Source: Phytohabitans aurantiacus (GTDB lineage: Bacteria; Actinomycetota; Actinomycetes; Mycobacteriales; Micromonosporaceae). Taken from it: a DNA stretch of 64,000 nucleotides. The notes under the pieces are model-generated. The model saw only the letters and a program-made list of their open reading frames with translations, had not been told where the DNA came from and did no database searches. The stretch is taken from assembly GCF_027923225.1 (NCBI RefSeq), contig NZ_BSDI01000028.1, positions 21,941 through 85,940 on the forward strand. Direction: 5' to 3'. Of this stretch, positions 7,378 through 15,675 are shown one piece after another. How positions within the stretch are numbered: the stretch's first letter is position 1; the number at the start of each line of letters is the position of its first letter. Both the position numbers and the translations under genes were made by a program.

Positions 7378-10032
7378 GTGGCCGCTGCTGGGAGGCTAGC
7401 ATGTCCATTACGGCGATGTCTTCTCGTTACGTTCCCCTATCGGATCGACTTCGCCTCCCCCATACTGGTGGTGCCAGAAGGCCGGACACCACCTCTCGAT
7501 CGGGAGGCGTCGTTGATCGATAAGGCATTGGTCCTTGCAGATTTGCAAGGTGCCGTCGGCCGGTGGACGCTCGCGGGGGGCCGCGCGGCGCCTGTACCGC
7601 ACAGACTCGACGCCGTCGTGGACGATGCAGTGTCCATTGTGGCGGGCGAGACCCGTGCCGGTGGGCCTCGTGCGATGTTCTGCGTCGTCACCAAAGGACC
7701 GCATCTCGCGACCGATACCAGCCTTGCCTGTGTAGCTGCCCGATTGTCGGCATTCGGCGTGACTGTGAGCGGGCTACGTCGGATATCCGACGCCGGCAGG
7801 CACGTCGTCGAGTCGCTCTATCCGCTTGCCACCCGGTATTTCGACCAAGGCCCTACCGCACCGGCTCTGTGGGATCTGTTGGCGGACCGCTTCGACCGCG
7901 ACGAGTTCTTGGCGATCTTCGGCTGTCGATACGATTCCTCACTAGTGGTCTCCGGTGCCAGGGCCATCCGAGACAACGGCCTGACGCCGGGCGAGCTCAC
8001 ACGGATTTGGGAGACCGGCCGCAGACCGGTCAGCCGCGACACGCTCATCCGGCATTACGGTGGTAGGGCGACCAGCGCACTACTCGGTGCGGGCGACGCC
8101 ACGCAGTACGACTGGTTTCGTGGCCGGCTTCCGGTCGGTATCAGCCGGATAGCGTCCAGCCTCACGGCGTTCGCCCTACGCGATGATCGACTCTACGCCG
8201 GCGCGCCGGTCATCGTCATCAACGGTCATGTGCCCGGACTGGTCGATCTGTTCGATCCCGTCGCTTGGCTGTTCGACCTGGGGATCGAGGGCAGCGGTGT
8301 CCAGATTGGTGATGTGCGTCGAGCGCTCATAGGCGACGACAGCAGGCCGGAGCATTGCCGGCCTGGCTCCCTACGCCGGGACGCCGTCGATCATTTGATG
8401 CCGCTTGCCGACGATAGGCCGGTCACCTCGAGGTTCAACCTGGTACACAGCAGTGACGGCTTGTTAGCCGGGCTGACTGAGCTGCGCAAGCTTGCGCCCG
8501 ACTGTGCGTCGGGCCCGGATCTGCTGACGGCGGGACTGATCCAGGGCGGCCTGACCGACGCCGAGATCGAGCGTATCGTTCTGGCGGACCCCCGCGTGCT
8601 GCCTGAGCGGCCGAGCGGCTGGTTGACCGACATGACCTGCGGGCTGGACCTCAAGGCATGTACGGCGGAGATCCTTCGGTTCGTGCCGCCAGTATTCGGC
8701 CCAGCTAATCAGTATGCCGACGGCGTGCGCTTCGACCTCCTGGACCGAGCGCTGCGGCAACCGCCGAACAGCGTGAGCGATGGCCCCGGTGCCGATGCTG
8801 GGGTGCTCAAGGAACCACTGGTTACCGTCACCGCGTTGCCAGACGCTCGGGATGAAGCCCGGGGCACCGCCATTATCGCCGCAGGTGGAGTCGGAGTGCT
8901 GGCTCCGGCTGGCGGAACAGGTGGACGCTTCGGCGGGTACGGAGTACCCGAAACCGATCCGGCTCGCCAGAAAGCGCTCGTCCCGGCGTTCATCGTCCGT
9001 AGGCGGCGACTGTCAGCGATAGACATCCGGCTCGCAAACGTAAGGCACTGGGACGCCGGGCAGCCTGGGCGCGTGCCGATGGCGGTGATGGCGTCGCCCA
9101 CAAGTCAGGCCGCACTGCACGAATGGCGCGACCGGCTCGTAGAGCCGTACCGCCGTTCAGTGCGCATCTTCGCGCAGCACGGCATCTACCGAATAGACGT
9201 CGGGCTACTTAACGACAATCCCCGTGACGGCTGGGTCGACGTGATCCTGCGCGATGCACGGGGGCGGCCTAGTCTCAAGCCTTCGGGTGGCATGGGCCTG
9301 CTGTCGTGCTTCGTTCTTTCCGGTCTCCTGGATACCTGGGAGCAACAGGGGATCTCGTACATCGCTTCTGCCAACGGGGATGACGTAGGCTACCGACTCA
9401 ACCCGGGCATCATTGGGTACCTCGATCGGCATCCCATGGTGGACGGTGTGTTGGCCGGCGTGCCCTGGGGGTTCAGTGCCTGCGTGCAGCGCGCGGGTGT
9501 ATCGATCGCCGTTCGCGGGGACGAGTCGGGCTGGTCGATGGATGAAACCGGCTCGCCGTTGGCGCATCCGCTGCCGATCACCGTACGCACCTACGACGTT
9601 GGCGGCGCCCTATGCATGACCGACGGTCCGTACGGCTCCCACATGTCCATTTTGGATGGAGGGCGGACACCCGATGCTCTTTTCAACACCAATCAGACGT
9701 ACCTGCGACTGTCGGCAATACGGAGAATCCTCAATGAAACGGATGCGGACCACCATGTGGAGGCCGTACGCCGTCTTACGGACCGCCAACCACTTTCACT
9801 GGAGGATAAGGTCGTCATGGTGGATGGCGTCGAGCGGCACGCTCGGCAGTTGAGCCAGCCGGCCCACGGCATCCTGGCAGCACTGCGCCGGGTCGACGTC
9901 GTCACCCTGACCCGCCGTATCGAGCCCGGCATCAGAGGCACATACGCGGCGTTGAAAAACCCGGCGGACGTGCGTTTCGGTCAGTTGGCGCTCGACCGCA
10001 TGCAGGAGGATGACGACGACTTGTTGCTATAG
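7378..10032 (+). CDS. NDK-like / UDPGP-like nucleotidyltransferase fusion
   Basis: An 884-residue protein (from GTG 7378) with two apparent enzymatic halves. Residues ~95-370 resemble a nucleoside-diphosphate kinase with an insertion. They start with an FCVVTKGPHL strand and end with RALIGDDSR...RPGSLR and FNLVHSSD, placing His357 at the NDK phospho-histidine site. Residues ~500-790 resemble UDP-sugar pyrophosphorylases. They contain LAPAGGTGGRFG (508-519) for the glycine-rich nucleotide loop, VMASPTS (~570-576) for the MTS-like motif and ANGDD (665-669) for a metal site. Such a fusion could make an NTP and couple it to a sugar phosphate. The start is unsure: a strong GGGAGG site precedes ATG 7401, but that ATG is in another frame. 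Domain calls are from motif reading only. Confidence 0.65.
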   Translation: MAAAGRLACPLRRCLLVTFPYRIDFASPILVVPEGRTPPLDREASLIDKALVLADLQGAVGRWTLAGGRAAPVPHRLDAVVDDAVSIVAGETRAGGPRAMFCVVTKGPHLATDTSLACVAARLSAFGVTVSGLRRISDAGRHVVESLYPLATRYFDQGPTAPALWDLLADRFDRDEFLAIFGCRYDSSLVVSGARAIRDNGLTPGELTRIWETGRRPVSRDTLIRHYGGRATSALLGAGDATQYDWFRGRLPVGISRIASSLTAFALRDDRLYAGAPVIVINGHVPGLVDLFDPVAWLFDLGIEGSGVQIGDVRRALIGDDSRPEHCRPGSLRRDAVDHLMPLADDRPVTSRFNLVHSSDGLLAGLTELRKLAPDCASGPDLLTAGLIQGGLTDAEIERIVLADPRVLPERPSGWLTDMTCGLDLKACTAEILRFVPPVFGPANQYADGVRFDLLDRALRQPPNSVSDGPGADAGVLKEPLVTVTALPDARDEARGTAIIAAGGVGVLAPAGGTGGRFGGYGVPETDPARQKALVPAFIVRRRRLSAIDIRLANVRHWDAGQPGRVPMAVMASPTSQAALHEWRDRLVEPYRRSVRIFAQHGIYRIDVGLLNDNPRDGWVDVILRDARGRPSLKPSGGMGLLSCFVLSGLLDTWEQQGISYIASANGDDVGYRLNPGIIGYLDRHPMVDGVLAGVPWGFSACVQRAGVSIAVRGDESGWSMDETGSPLAHPLPITVRTYDVGGALCMTDGPYGSHMSILDGGRTPDALFNTNQTYLRLSAIRRILNETDADHHVEAVRRLTDRQPLSLEDKVVMVDGVERHARQLSQPAHGILAALRRVDVVTLTRRIEPGIRGTYAALKNPADVRFGQLALDRMQEDDDDLLL

Positions 10033-10180
10033 CCGGCCTGGCCCTCCCACTTCTGGTCCTGTCGACCACTTACTGGTGCGTCCCGCCGATGACTGGCAGG
10101 GAACAGCAGGGCTGACCGGACTCTTGTCTGGCACTCCAAGATCTATGTACGACGGAAATCCGCAAACCAAAGGCGACAAG

Positions 10181-10909
10181 ATGGCGATCGGCAACAAGCA
10201 GCAGTGGCAGGATGCCTTCGAAGCGTACAAGGCTCTGATTCATGATCCACGTTACGACTCAGAGTACCTGCGCCGTACCGGTCTCGTGCCACACATGATC
10301 GAATTGATCGGGGACATGCGTCGGCTGCAGGTACTCGACGCCGGTTGCGGCACCGGGTGGCTCTTCGACGCGATCACGCCACTCGGCGGCTGCGAGTGCG
10401 ACGTCGTCCCGCCGGTGCGGCGCAACAACAGCCGCATTCGGTCTCACTGCCAGGACGTCTGCCGCCTGACGTACGACGATGACTCATTCGACCTTGTCGT
10501 TTCCAGCCTGGTGCTCATGTGGGTGGACGACCTGTACGGCGCATTTCGCGAGGCATACCGGGTCACCCGGCCGGGTGGCCGTCTGATCGTGAGTCTGATG
10601 CATCCGTACTTCCACACAAATGGGCATGTGCTCCATAACGGAAGCTTTCTCATTGACCAGTCGGTGGGCTCTCGCGAAGAGCGGAATGTGATGATTTCCG
10701 GGATCGTGGGCCCGCTGACCTACTACTCGCGACCGCTGGTGGACTATTACAACGCGGCGCTCCAGGCCCGCTGGCGCCTCGTCGGATTCCGGGATCACTT
10801 CATCGATATGGAGCGATACCGGATTGAAACCGTCGACCGAGTGAAGTTCACCCATAGGACCGACAAAATCCCGTTGTTCACATTCTTCGTGTGCGGCAAG
10901 GACACATGA
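10181..10909 (+). CDS. Class I SAM-dependent methyltransferase
   Basis: The likely start is ATG 10181, with AAGG about 8 nt upstream; ATG 10145 is an in-frame alternative. From 10181 the protein has 242 residues. Motif I is VLDAGCGTGWL, and the post-I region CECDVVPP is weak. Motif II is FDLVVSSLVLMWVDDLYGAFREA, and RVTRPGGRLIVS follows, all in the usual Rossmann order. No membrane segment is seen. It follows the fusion gene by ~150 bp on the same strand and is probably part of the same locus. Its substrate could be the nucleotide product, but nothing in the sequence proves that. Confidence 0.8.
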   Translation: MAIGNKQQWQDAFEAYKALIHDPRYDSEYLRRTGLVPHMIELIGDMRRLQVLDAGCGTGWLFDAITPLGGCECDVVPPVRRNNSRIRSHCQDVCRLTYDDDSFDLVVSSLVLMWVDDLYGAFREAYRVTRPGGRLIVSLMHPYFHTNGHVLHNGSFLIDQSVGSREERNVMISGIVGPLTYYSRPLVDYYNAALQARWRLVGFRDHFIDMERYRIETVDRVKFTHRTDKIPLFTFFVCGKDT

Positions 10910-11321
10910 GCGCAGATGGCCCCTGGCTGCGTTCATCCTGGTTGAGATGCCGCCAGCCAGTCACTGGTGTCGTCACCACTTGATGCTCTCCTGATCGCTG
11001 TCCACAGTCGAGCCGATGCTGCTACCCGAGTTAGGCCACTGCGAGCCGCGCCGCTTCATCGCTTGCAGGACGAGAGTGAGCTATTCCGCGTAACAGATCG
11101 TGGACGTTGAGTAGTCGGCGGCTTGGTGGCTGAGACGCGCCGAATCTGTCGCGGTGCAACGTAAAGACGCGGAACCCCTGTATGAAAGTGTGGCCTCTCA
11201 CAGCTCAACTTTATAGGGGTCCCGCGTCGCCATGAGTGTTACATACACTGCCGGGTAGCCCGGGGGAATCTCAGCTGCGCAACTGTCCAGTTCCTCTGAC
11301 AGATTCGGGCGCGCTTGATCT
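10910..11321. other. Gene-free gap with IR
   Basis: I see no convincing gene here. The main structure is the imperfect inverted repeat listed separately at 11166-11229. The rest shows no coding signal on either strand. Confidence 0.5.
11166..11229. terminator. Strong imperfect hairpin between convergent genes
   Basis: The left arm (starting GACGCGGAACCCCT, ending GAAAGT) pairs with a right arm ending in AGGGGTCCCGCGTC, with a few bulges and an 18-nt loop. It lies between the convergent methyltransferase and integrase genes. A bidirectional terminator or an IS end are both possible. Confidence 0.5.
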
Positions 11322-12665
11322 TCAGCCGCGGGACCTGCCGCGGATGCGCGCCAAGGCGTTGACGGCCGCGTCTTCCGTGCCGGGCAAGGTATGCAGGTAC
11401 TTGCCCGTGGTGCTGATGCTGCCGTGCCCGAGTCGCTCCTTGACCACCTGAAGATCGGCGCCACCGGCCAGCAGCCACGACGCGTGTGCGTGGCGAAGTC
11501 CGTGCGGAGTCACATGAATGCCGAGCCTGGCGTCGTCGAGCGCCTTGGTCCACACGTTCCGGCGGAACCAGTCGCGGCCGATGTGCCCGTCGGTGTCCAC
11601 CCTCTTGGGTGACCGGGGGTTATCCCGTCCATCGGCTCGCCGTCGCGCCCGATAGGCGGCGACGGCATCCTTGCAGTACCGGCACCGGCACTTTCCAGCC
11701 CCGTACGCGGTAGGCGTGCCGTGGAAGTAAGTCCTGCCCTTCTCGTTCGGCTCCGTCCGACCGAGAGTCTTTGGGTCGGGCAACACTTCAGGGATCCGCC
11801 TGCGCGGCCCATCCGGTTGGCGAAGCTGGAACAGCAAGTCGTCGAGGCCCAGCCCCTGGGCGGCGATGTGGTCCTTGATCTTGTCCAGCAGGTGATCTGC
11901 GACCCGAAACTGCCGCCACTCCTTGTCCTTGGGGTAGTCCTTGACCAAGAACCGCTGGCCGTCGGGGTGGAACTTCGGATTAAGTTCGACAACAACCCGC
12001 GAGACTCTAAGCGCGCCGGTGGAGAAGTCGAAGTCCTTGGGGCGTAGTTCCGTCAGCTCGCCCCAACGAAGGCCGGTCTCGATATCGGTCTCAACCATGA
12101 GGCGCATGTCGTTCTCCGGCAGGGCGCAATAGAAGGCGTCGAACTGCTCGGGTGTGATGATCCGTCGAGGCTTCGAAGCCACCGGAGGCGTTTTGACGCC
12201 TTTGCCGGCGTGCAAGAATGTTATCTGATCATTCAGGGCCGTAGTAAAAATGGCATCCGCGATTATCTTGCAGTACCGAATGGTCGGCGGCTTCACGCCC
12301 TGTTGCTGAAGCTTGAAGACCCACTCGCGCACGTGGAAAGGAAGAATATCCACCATGCGCATGGGGCCGAGCGCGGGCAGGATGTAGCGGTCGAGCAAAT
12401 AGGTGTACGTCTGGCGGGTGGTGGCCTCAAGCTGGTGGTTCGGGAACCACTCGACCTCGACGTATCGCCGGAAGATCTGCCGGCCGCGCCGGGGATCACC
12501 GACCTTCCCGGCCGCAACCTCGACCTCCGCCTTCTGCCACGCCTTGTTGGCAGCCTTCTTGTCGCCGAATGTGCCTGCGGACCGCTCCTTGCCGCGGATG
12601 TCGACGTAGTAGGCGGTGTACCGCGGCTTGCCGTCCTTGCCGACGCGCGTTCGAGTGAAGCCCAT
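11322..12665 (-). CDS. Tyrosine site-specific integrase
   Basis: Started here at ATG 12665 (GGAG about 6 nt upstream), giving 447 residues. An N-terminal Arm-like DNA-binding segment (VGKDGKPRYTAYYVDIRGKERS) is followed by a SAM-like core-binding domain and the catalytic domain. Catalytic residues visible are Arg in ETGLRWGEL, His-x-x-Arg in PHGLRHAHAS, His in LGHGS and Tyr in GKYLHT. A small Cys/His insert (HGTPTAYGAGKCRCRYCKDA) is typical of actinobacterial integrases. The gene starts 157 bp from a tRNA-Val 3' fragment, the expected position for its attachment site. It most likely drives integration and excision of the island to its left. The gene looks intact. Confidence 0.93.
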   Translation of the reverse strand: MGFTRTRVGKDGKPRYTAYYVDIRGKERSAGTFGDKKAANKAWQKAEVEVAAGKVGDPRRGRQIFRRYVEVEWFPNHQLEATTRQTYTYLLDRYILPALGPMRMVDILPFHVREWVFKLQQQGVKPPTIRYCKIIADAIFTTALNDQITFLHAGKGVKTPPVASKPRRIITPEQFDAFYCALPENDMRLMVETDIETGLRWGELTELRPKDFDFSTGALRVSRVVVELNPKFHPDGQRFLVKDYPKDKEWRQFRVADHLLDKIKDHIAAQGLGLDDLLFQLRQPDGPRRRIPEVLPDPKTLGRTEPNEKGRTYFHGTPTAYGAGKCRCRYCKDAVAAYRARRRADGRDNPRSPKRVDTDGHIGRDWFRRNVWTKALDDARLGIHVTPHGLRHAHASWLLAGGADLQVVKERLGHGSISTTGKYLHTLPGTEDAAVNALARIRGRSRG

Positions 12666-12822
12666 CCCGCACTCCAAGATCGTTTGACCGTCGTTTGACC
12701 GTGGACCTGGACCGATGGTGACCGATGAGGAAAAATGAGGAAGCACCGACCTCGCCGCTCTGACCAGGAGGTTAGTCCAATCGAAGATCGTCCACACGTG
12801 TGTGATAGGACACTCCTACATC

Positions 12823-12865
12823 CTTCACACCGAAGAGGTCACTGGTTCGATCCCAGTATCGCCCA
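12823..12865 (+). other. att site: 3' part of tRNA-Val(CAC)
   Basis: The stretch from CTTCACACCGAAG onward reads as the anticodon loop (TTCACAC, anticodon CAC) and 3' anticodon stem. A variable loop, a T-arm (ACTGG-TTCGATC-CCAGT) and the acceptor strand ATCGCCC with discriminator A follow. The matching 5' half (D-arm) is absent upstream. This is the usual scar when an element integrates into the 3' end of a tRNA gene. The intact copy should lie at the other island end, left of this window. Confidence 0.75.
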
Positions 12866-12883
12866 CTCGAAACGCGTACCCAG

Positions 12884-12925
12884 ACGCGGCCTACGAAGGC
12901 GGTAAAACCGCTAGTTAGGCCGCGT
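12884..12925 (+). terminator. Hairpin after tRNA fragment
   Basis: Arms ACGCGGCCTA and TAGGCCGCGT enclose an inner GCGGT/ACCGC stem. It starts 18 bp after the tRNA-Val fragment and is probably the original terminator of that tRNA gene. Confidence 0.55.
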
Positions 12926-13395
12926 TCTCGGATGGTTCGCACCGGCCCTGCTCGTACGCGCCGTCGGGGCCAAGCCCGGGGGGAGCGGTTGTCGGGCTTC
13001 GGCTGCGATCTGATTGACCGCGTCCGTCCGTGTGAGCCGCGGTCCTGCCTGCCTCGGTCCTGTACTGAGTGGTGATGCCAGCGATCTGGTCGCGATGCTC
13101 GGCCCGGCAACGCGCCGCGCGGGCCGTTATCCGTGACCTCCTCCGCTGGGCCCAACAACGGCTCTAACCCGGATGAGGGCGGGGGCCGGCCCGGCCGTGG
13201 CTATATGAGTTGCTGTGCGCAAGGCGATGCCGGGCTCACGACGCGGTGGCGTTGGCTGGCCACGGCCGCCGTGCCGTGATGGCATCGTGGGCTCGCTATA
13301 TCTCCCACAATCCTCGTACGGCTCAGGTGACGCCCGGCGAGGGCGCAATCCTGCCCGGTCTGGGCCCGGAGGGTGCCGCGTGGGGATCACTCCGG
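12926..13395. other. Gene-free gap right of the island
   Basis: No supported gene is seen. A short frame around 13075-13166 ending in VIRDLLRWAQQRL could be a transposase tail, but it is too short to name. Otherwise this is chromosomal spacer between the att scar and the two-component genes. Confidence 0.4.
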
Positions 13396-14064
13396 CTAGG
13401 TGCGAGCGCGCATGCCGGCCTGGTAGGCGATGACGACGAGTTGTGCGCGGTCGCGGGCGTCGAGTTTGGTCATGGCGTGGTTGACGTGTGTTTTGACGGT
13501 GAGGGGGCTGAGGGTGAGGTGGTCGGCGATCTCGGCATTCGACATGCCGGTGGCGACTAGGGCGACGATTTCGCGTTCCCGGTCGGTGAGCGAGTTGAGC
13601 AGTTCGGGGTTCGAGGCCGGGCCGTGGTCGTCCGTGGCGAGGTAGCGGGCGATCAGCCCGCGGGTGGCGGAGGGTGAGAGCAGGGCCTCGCCGCGGGCGA
13701 CGGTCCGGATGGCGTCGATCAGCGTTTCCGGGCGTGCGCCCTTGCCGAGGAATCCGCTCGCGCCGGCGCGTAGCGCTTCGAAGACGTACTCGTCGACCTC
13801 GAAGGTGGTCAGGATCAGCACCTTCACGCCGGCCAGGTCGGGGTCGGCGGTGATGTGGCGGGTGGCGGCGAGGCCGTCGAGTTCGGGCATACGGATGTCC
13901 ATGAGGATGACGTCGGTGCGGGTTTGGCGGGCCAGTTGTACGGCTTGGGCTCCGGTTGCGGCTTCGCCGACGACGGTCAGGTCGGGGGCGCTGTCGACCA
14001 TGAGGCGTAGGCCGGAGCGGACGATGTCCTGGTCGTCGGCGAGCAGCACGCGTACCGCGGTCAT
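13396..14064 (-). CDS. NarL/LuxR-family response regulator
   Basis: 222 residues. The receiver domain begins VRVLLADDQDIVRSGL (acidic pair), has the phospho-acceptor Asp in ILMDIRMPELDG and a conserved Thr/Lys region (LTTF, GASGFLGKG). The C-terminal HTH holds LTDREREIVALVATGMSNAEIA and LTVKTHVNHAMTKL, typical of LuxR-type binding. It overlaps the histidine kinase stop by ATGA, so translation is coupled. It probably controls the divergent MMPL transporter gene and its own operon. A palindrome at 15380-15397 between the two is a candidate target. Confidence 0.95.
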   Translation of the reverse strand: MTAVRVLLADDQDIVRSGLRLMVDSAPDLTVVGEAATGAQAVQLARQTRTDVILMDIRMPELDGLAATRHITADPDLAGVKVLILTTFEVDEYVFEALRAGASGFLGKGARPETLIDAIRTVARGEALLSPSATRGLIARYLATDDHGPASNPELLNSLTDREREIVALVATGMSNAEIADHLTLSPLTVKTHVNHAMTKLDARDRAQLVVIAYQAGMRART

Positions 14065-15308
14065 GCTGCGGCGCCGATCGGGGTGGGCAGTTCGGCGGTG
14101 ACGCGGAAGCCGCCTTCGGGGCGGGGGCTGGCTGTGAGTCGGCCGCCGAGGGCGGTGGCTCGCTCGTGCATGCCGATGATGCCGTGCCCGGCCTGGCCGG
14201 CCTCGGCGCCGGTTGCCGGTCGTGCCGCGGCGCCAGGTGTCGCCGGTCCGTCGTCTTCGACGGTGAGTGCGAGGGTTCCGGGTCGGAAGTCGAGCCGGAT
14301 GGATGCGGATGCTCCCGCGGCGTGTTTGGCGGTGTTGGTGAGGGATTCCTGGATCAGGCGGTAGGCGGTGAGGTCGACGGCGTCGGGCAGGGGCCGGGCG
14401 GAGCCGGTGACGTTCCAGGTGACCCGTAGTCCGGTGGCGGTGAAGGTGGCGACCAGTTCCTCGAGCCGGTCGAGCCGACCGGCGGGTTCGACGCTCTCGT
14501 GTTCGCCGGGCTGGCGCAGCAGGCCCACGGCGAGCTTGAGTTCGGTGAGCGCGGCCTGGCTTGCGTTCTGGATGTGTTCCAGGGACTGGCGGGCGTGGGC
14601 CAGGTCATGTCTGTCAAGCAGGAGGGTCATGGCGCCGGCCTGCACGTTGATGAGCGCTACCTGGTGGCCGACCGCGTCGTGTAGTTCGCGGGCGATGCGG
14701 AGCCGTTCGGCTTGGACGCGGCGGCGGGCCTCGTTTTCGCGGCTCTGTTCGGCGCGCCGGGCGCGTTCTTCGAGCATGGCGCGCCGTGCCTGGTTGGCCT
14801 GGATGGCTTGGCCGAGGGCAGCGGCCGCCACGACCCATGGCAGGACCGCGATGTTGTCCAGTTCGATCCGGTCCTGCACGGTGGCTACCACGCTGCCGGC
14901 CAGTACCGAGGCGATGCTGACAGCGGCGGTTGCGGCTATCACGGCGGTCATGTCGCTGCGCAGCGAGTAGAGGAGCATCGCGGCGACCAGCGCGGGCCGG
15001 GCCGGTGAGTCGTCCGCTCCGGACGGCATCGCACCGATCGCGCCTGCGGTCGCGGTCGCCAGGATGAGCCAGTTCGGCCAGTGCAGGGCGGGGACGACGA
15101 CGAAGCTGGCCGAGACCACGATGGCGGTGACGACGGCGCCGGGCGTGAGCGCGGACCGTTCTGGCATCGCGGTGATCATGATCGAGACCAGGAAGAGGGC
15201 GCCAGCGCCGGCTACGCGGGTGGCGGTGGGATGGGTTGCGGCGAGCCTATGAAGCTGGTCGGCCACCTGTTTGAGGTAGGCGACCGCATGATGTCCGCCG
15301 GCCCCCAT
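14061..15308 (-). CDS. NarL-type sensor histidine kinase
   Basis: From ATG 15308 (CAGGGG just upstream) the protein has 415 residues. Residues ~25-160 contain several hydrophobic segments, about 4-6 predicted membrane helices. A coiled coil rich in Arg/Glu leads to the HisKA_3 dimerisation helix with phospho-His in IARELHDAVGHQVA. The ATPase part has the N-box LIQESLTNTAKHA, the G1-like VEDDGP and the G2-like GHGIIGMHERA. The family signals through partner NarL-type regulators, here the overlapping gene downstream. The stimulus is unknown; the divergent MMPL pump hints at membrane stress or a drug. Confidence 0.92.
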   Translation of the reverse strand: MGAGGHHAVAYLKQVADQLHRLAATHPTATRVAGAGALFLVSIMITAMPERSALTPGAVVTAIVVSASFVVVPALHWPNWLILATATAGAIGAMPSGADDSPARPALVAAMLLYSLRSDMTAVIAATAAVSIASVLAGSVVATVQDRIELDNIAVLPWVVAAAALGQAIQANQARRAMLEERARRAEQSRENEARRRVQAERLRIARELHDAVGHQVALINVQAGAMTLLLDRHDLAHARQSLEHIQNASQAALTELKLAVGLLRQPGEHESVEPAGRLDRLEELVATFTATGLRVTWNVTGSARPLPDAVDLTAYRLIQESLTNTAKHAAGASASIRLDFRPGTLALTVEDDGPATPGAAARPATGAEAGQAGHGIIGMHERATALGGRLTASPRPEGGFRVTAELPTPIGAAA

Positions 15309-15675
15309 GCGGCCCCTGGCCAGGTCTTTAGATCCCACAGGGCGACAGTAAGCAGCCCGTGGCCGTGGCCGCAATCAAACTACTGCGAGCGCAGTAGGCG
15401 TGGCCGCGCCGGGCTGTGAAGGCACCTGTGAACGCGGTAGACGGCCGCCCGGAGCCACCGCGATCGCGGCGGGTCGGGTCACCGCGGCAGGCCGATGACG
15501 AGTAGGGGCTTGCTCGCGAACGATGTAGGAGTCGCATTTCGAGGTAGCCCGGCGCAGCCGATGACCTGGCTGGTCGTCCCGCGCCACGGCGACACCAGCG
15601 GCGCCGTATCCGTAGCCATCCGCTACCGAAAGCGGACAGGCGATCCCATACGCCTTGAACAGGAGAAAACTTCTC
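15309..15675. other. Divergent promoter gap
   Basis: This gap lies between the kinase and the MMPL gene and should hold both promoters. It contains the palindrome annotated at 15380-15397. No gene is seen. Confidence 0.5.
15380..15397. promoter_or_regulatory. Palindrome, candidate regulator site
   Basis: CTACTGCGAGCGCAGTAG is a perfect 8-bp inverted repeat with an AG centre, 71 bp upstream of the kinase start and 278 bp upstream of the MMPL start. It is a plausible binding site for the adjacent response regulator. Confidence 0.45.

Noticed and set aside
12772..13158. Minus-strand frame with YWDRTSDLFGV near its C-terminus
   Set aside because: That peptide is the well-known translation of the antisense of tRNA-Val. 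The frame only reads through the tRNA fragment.
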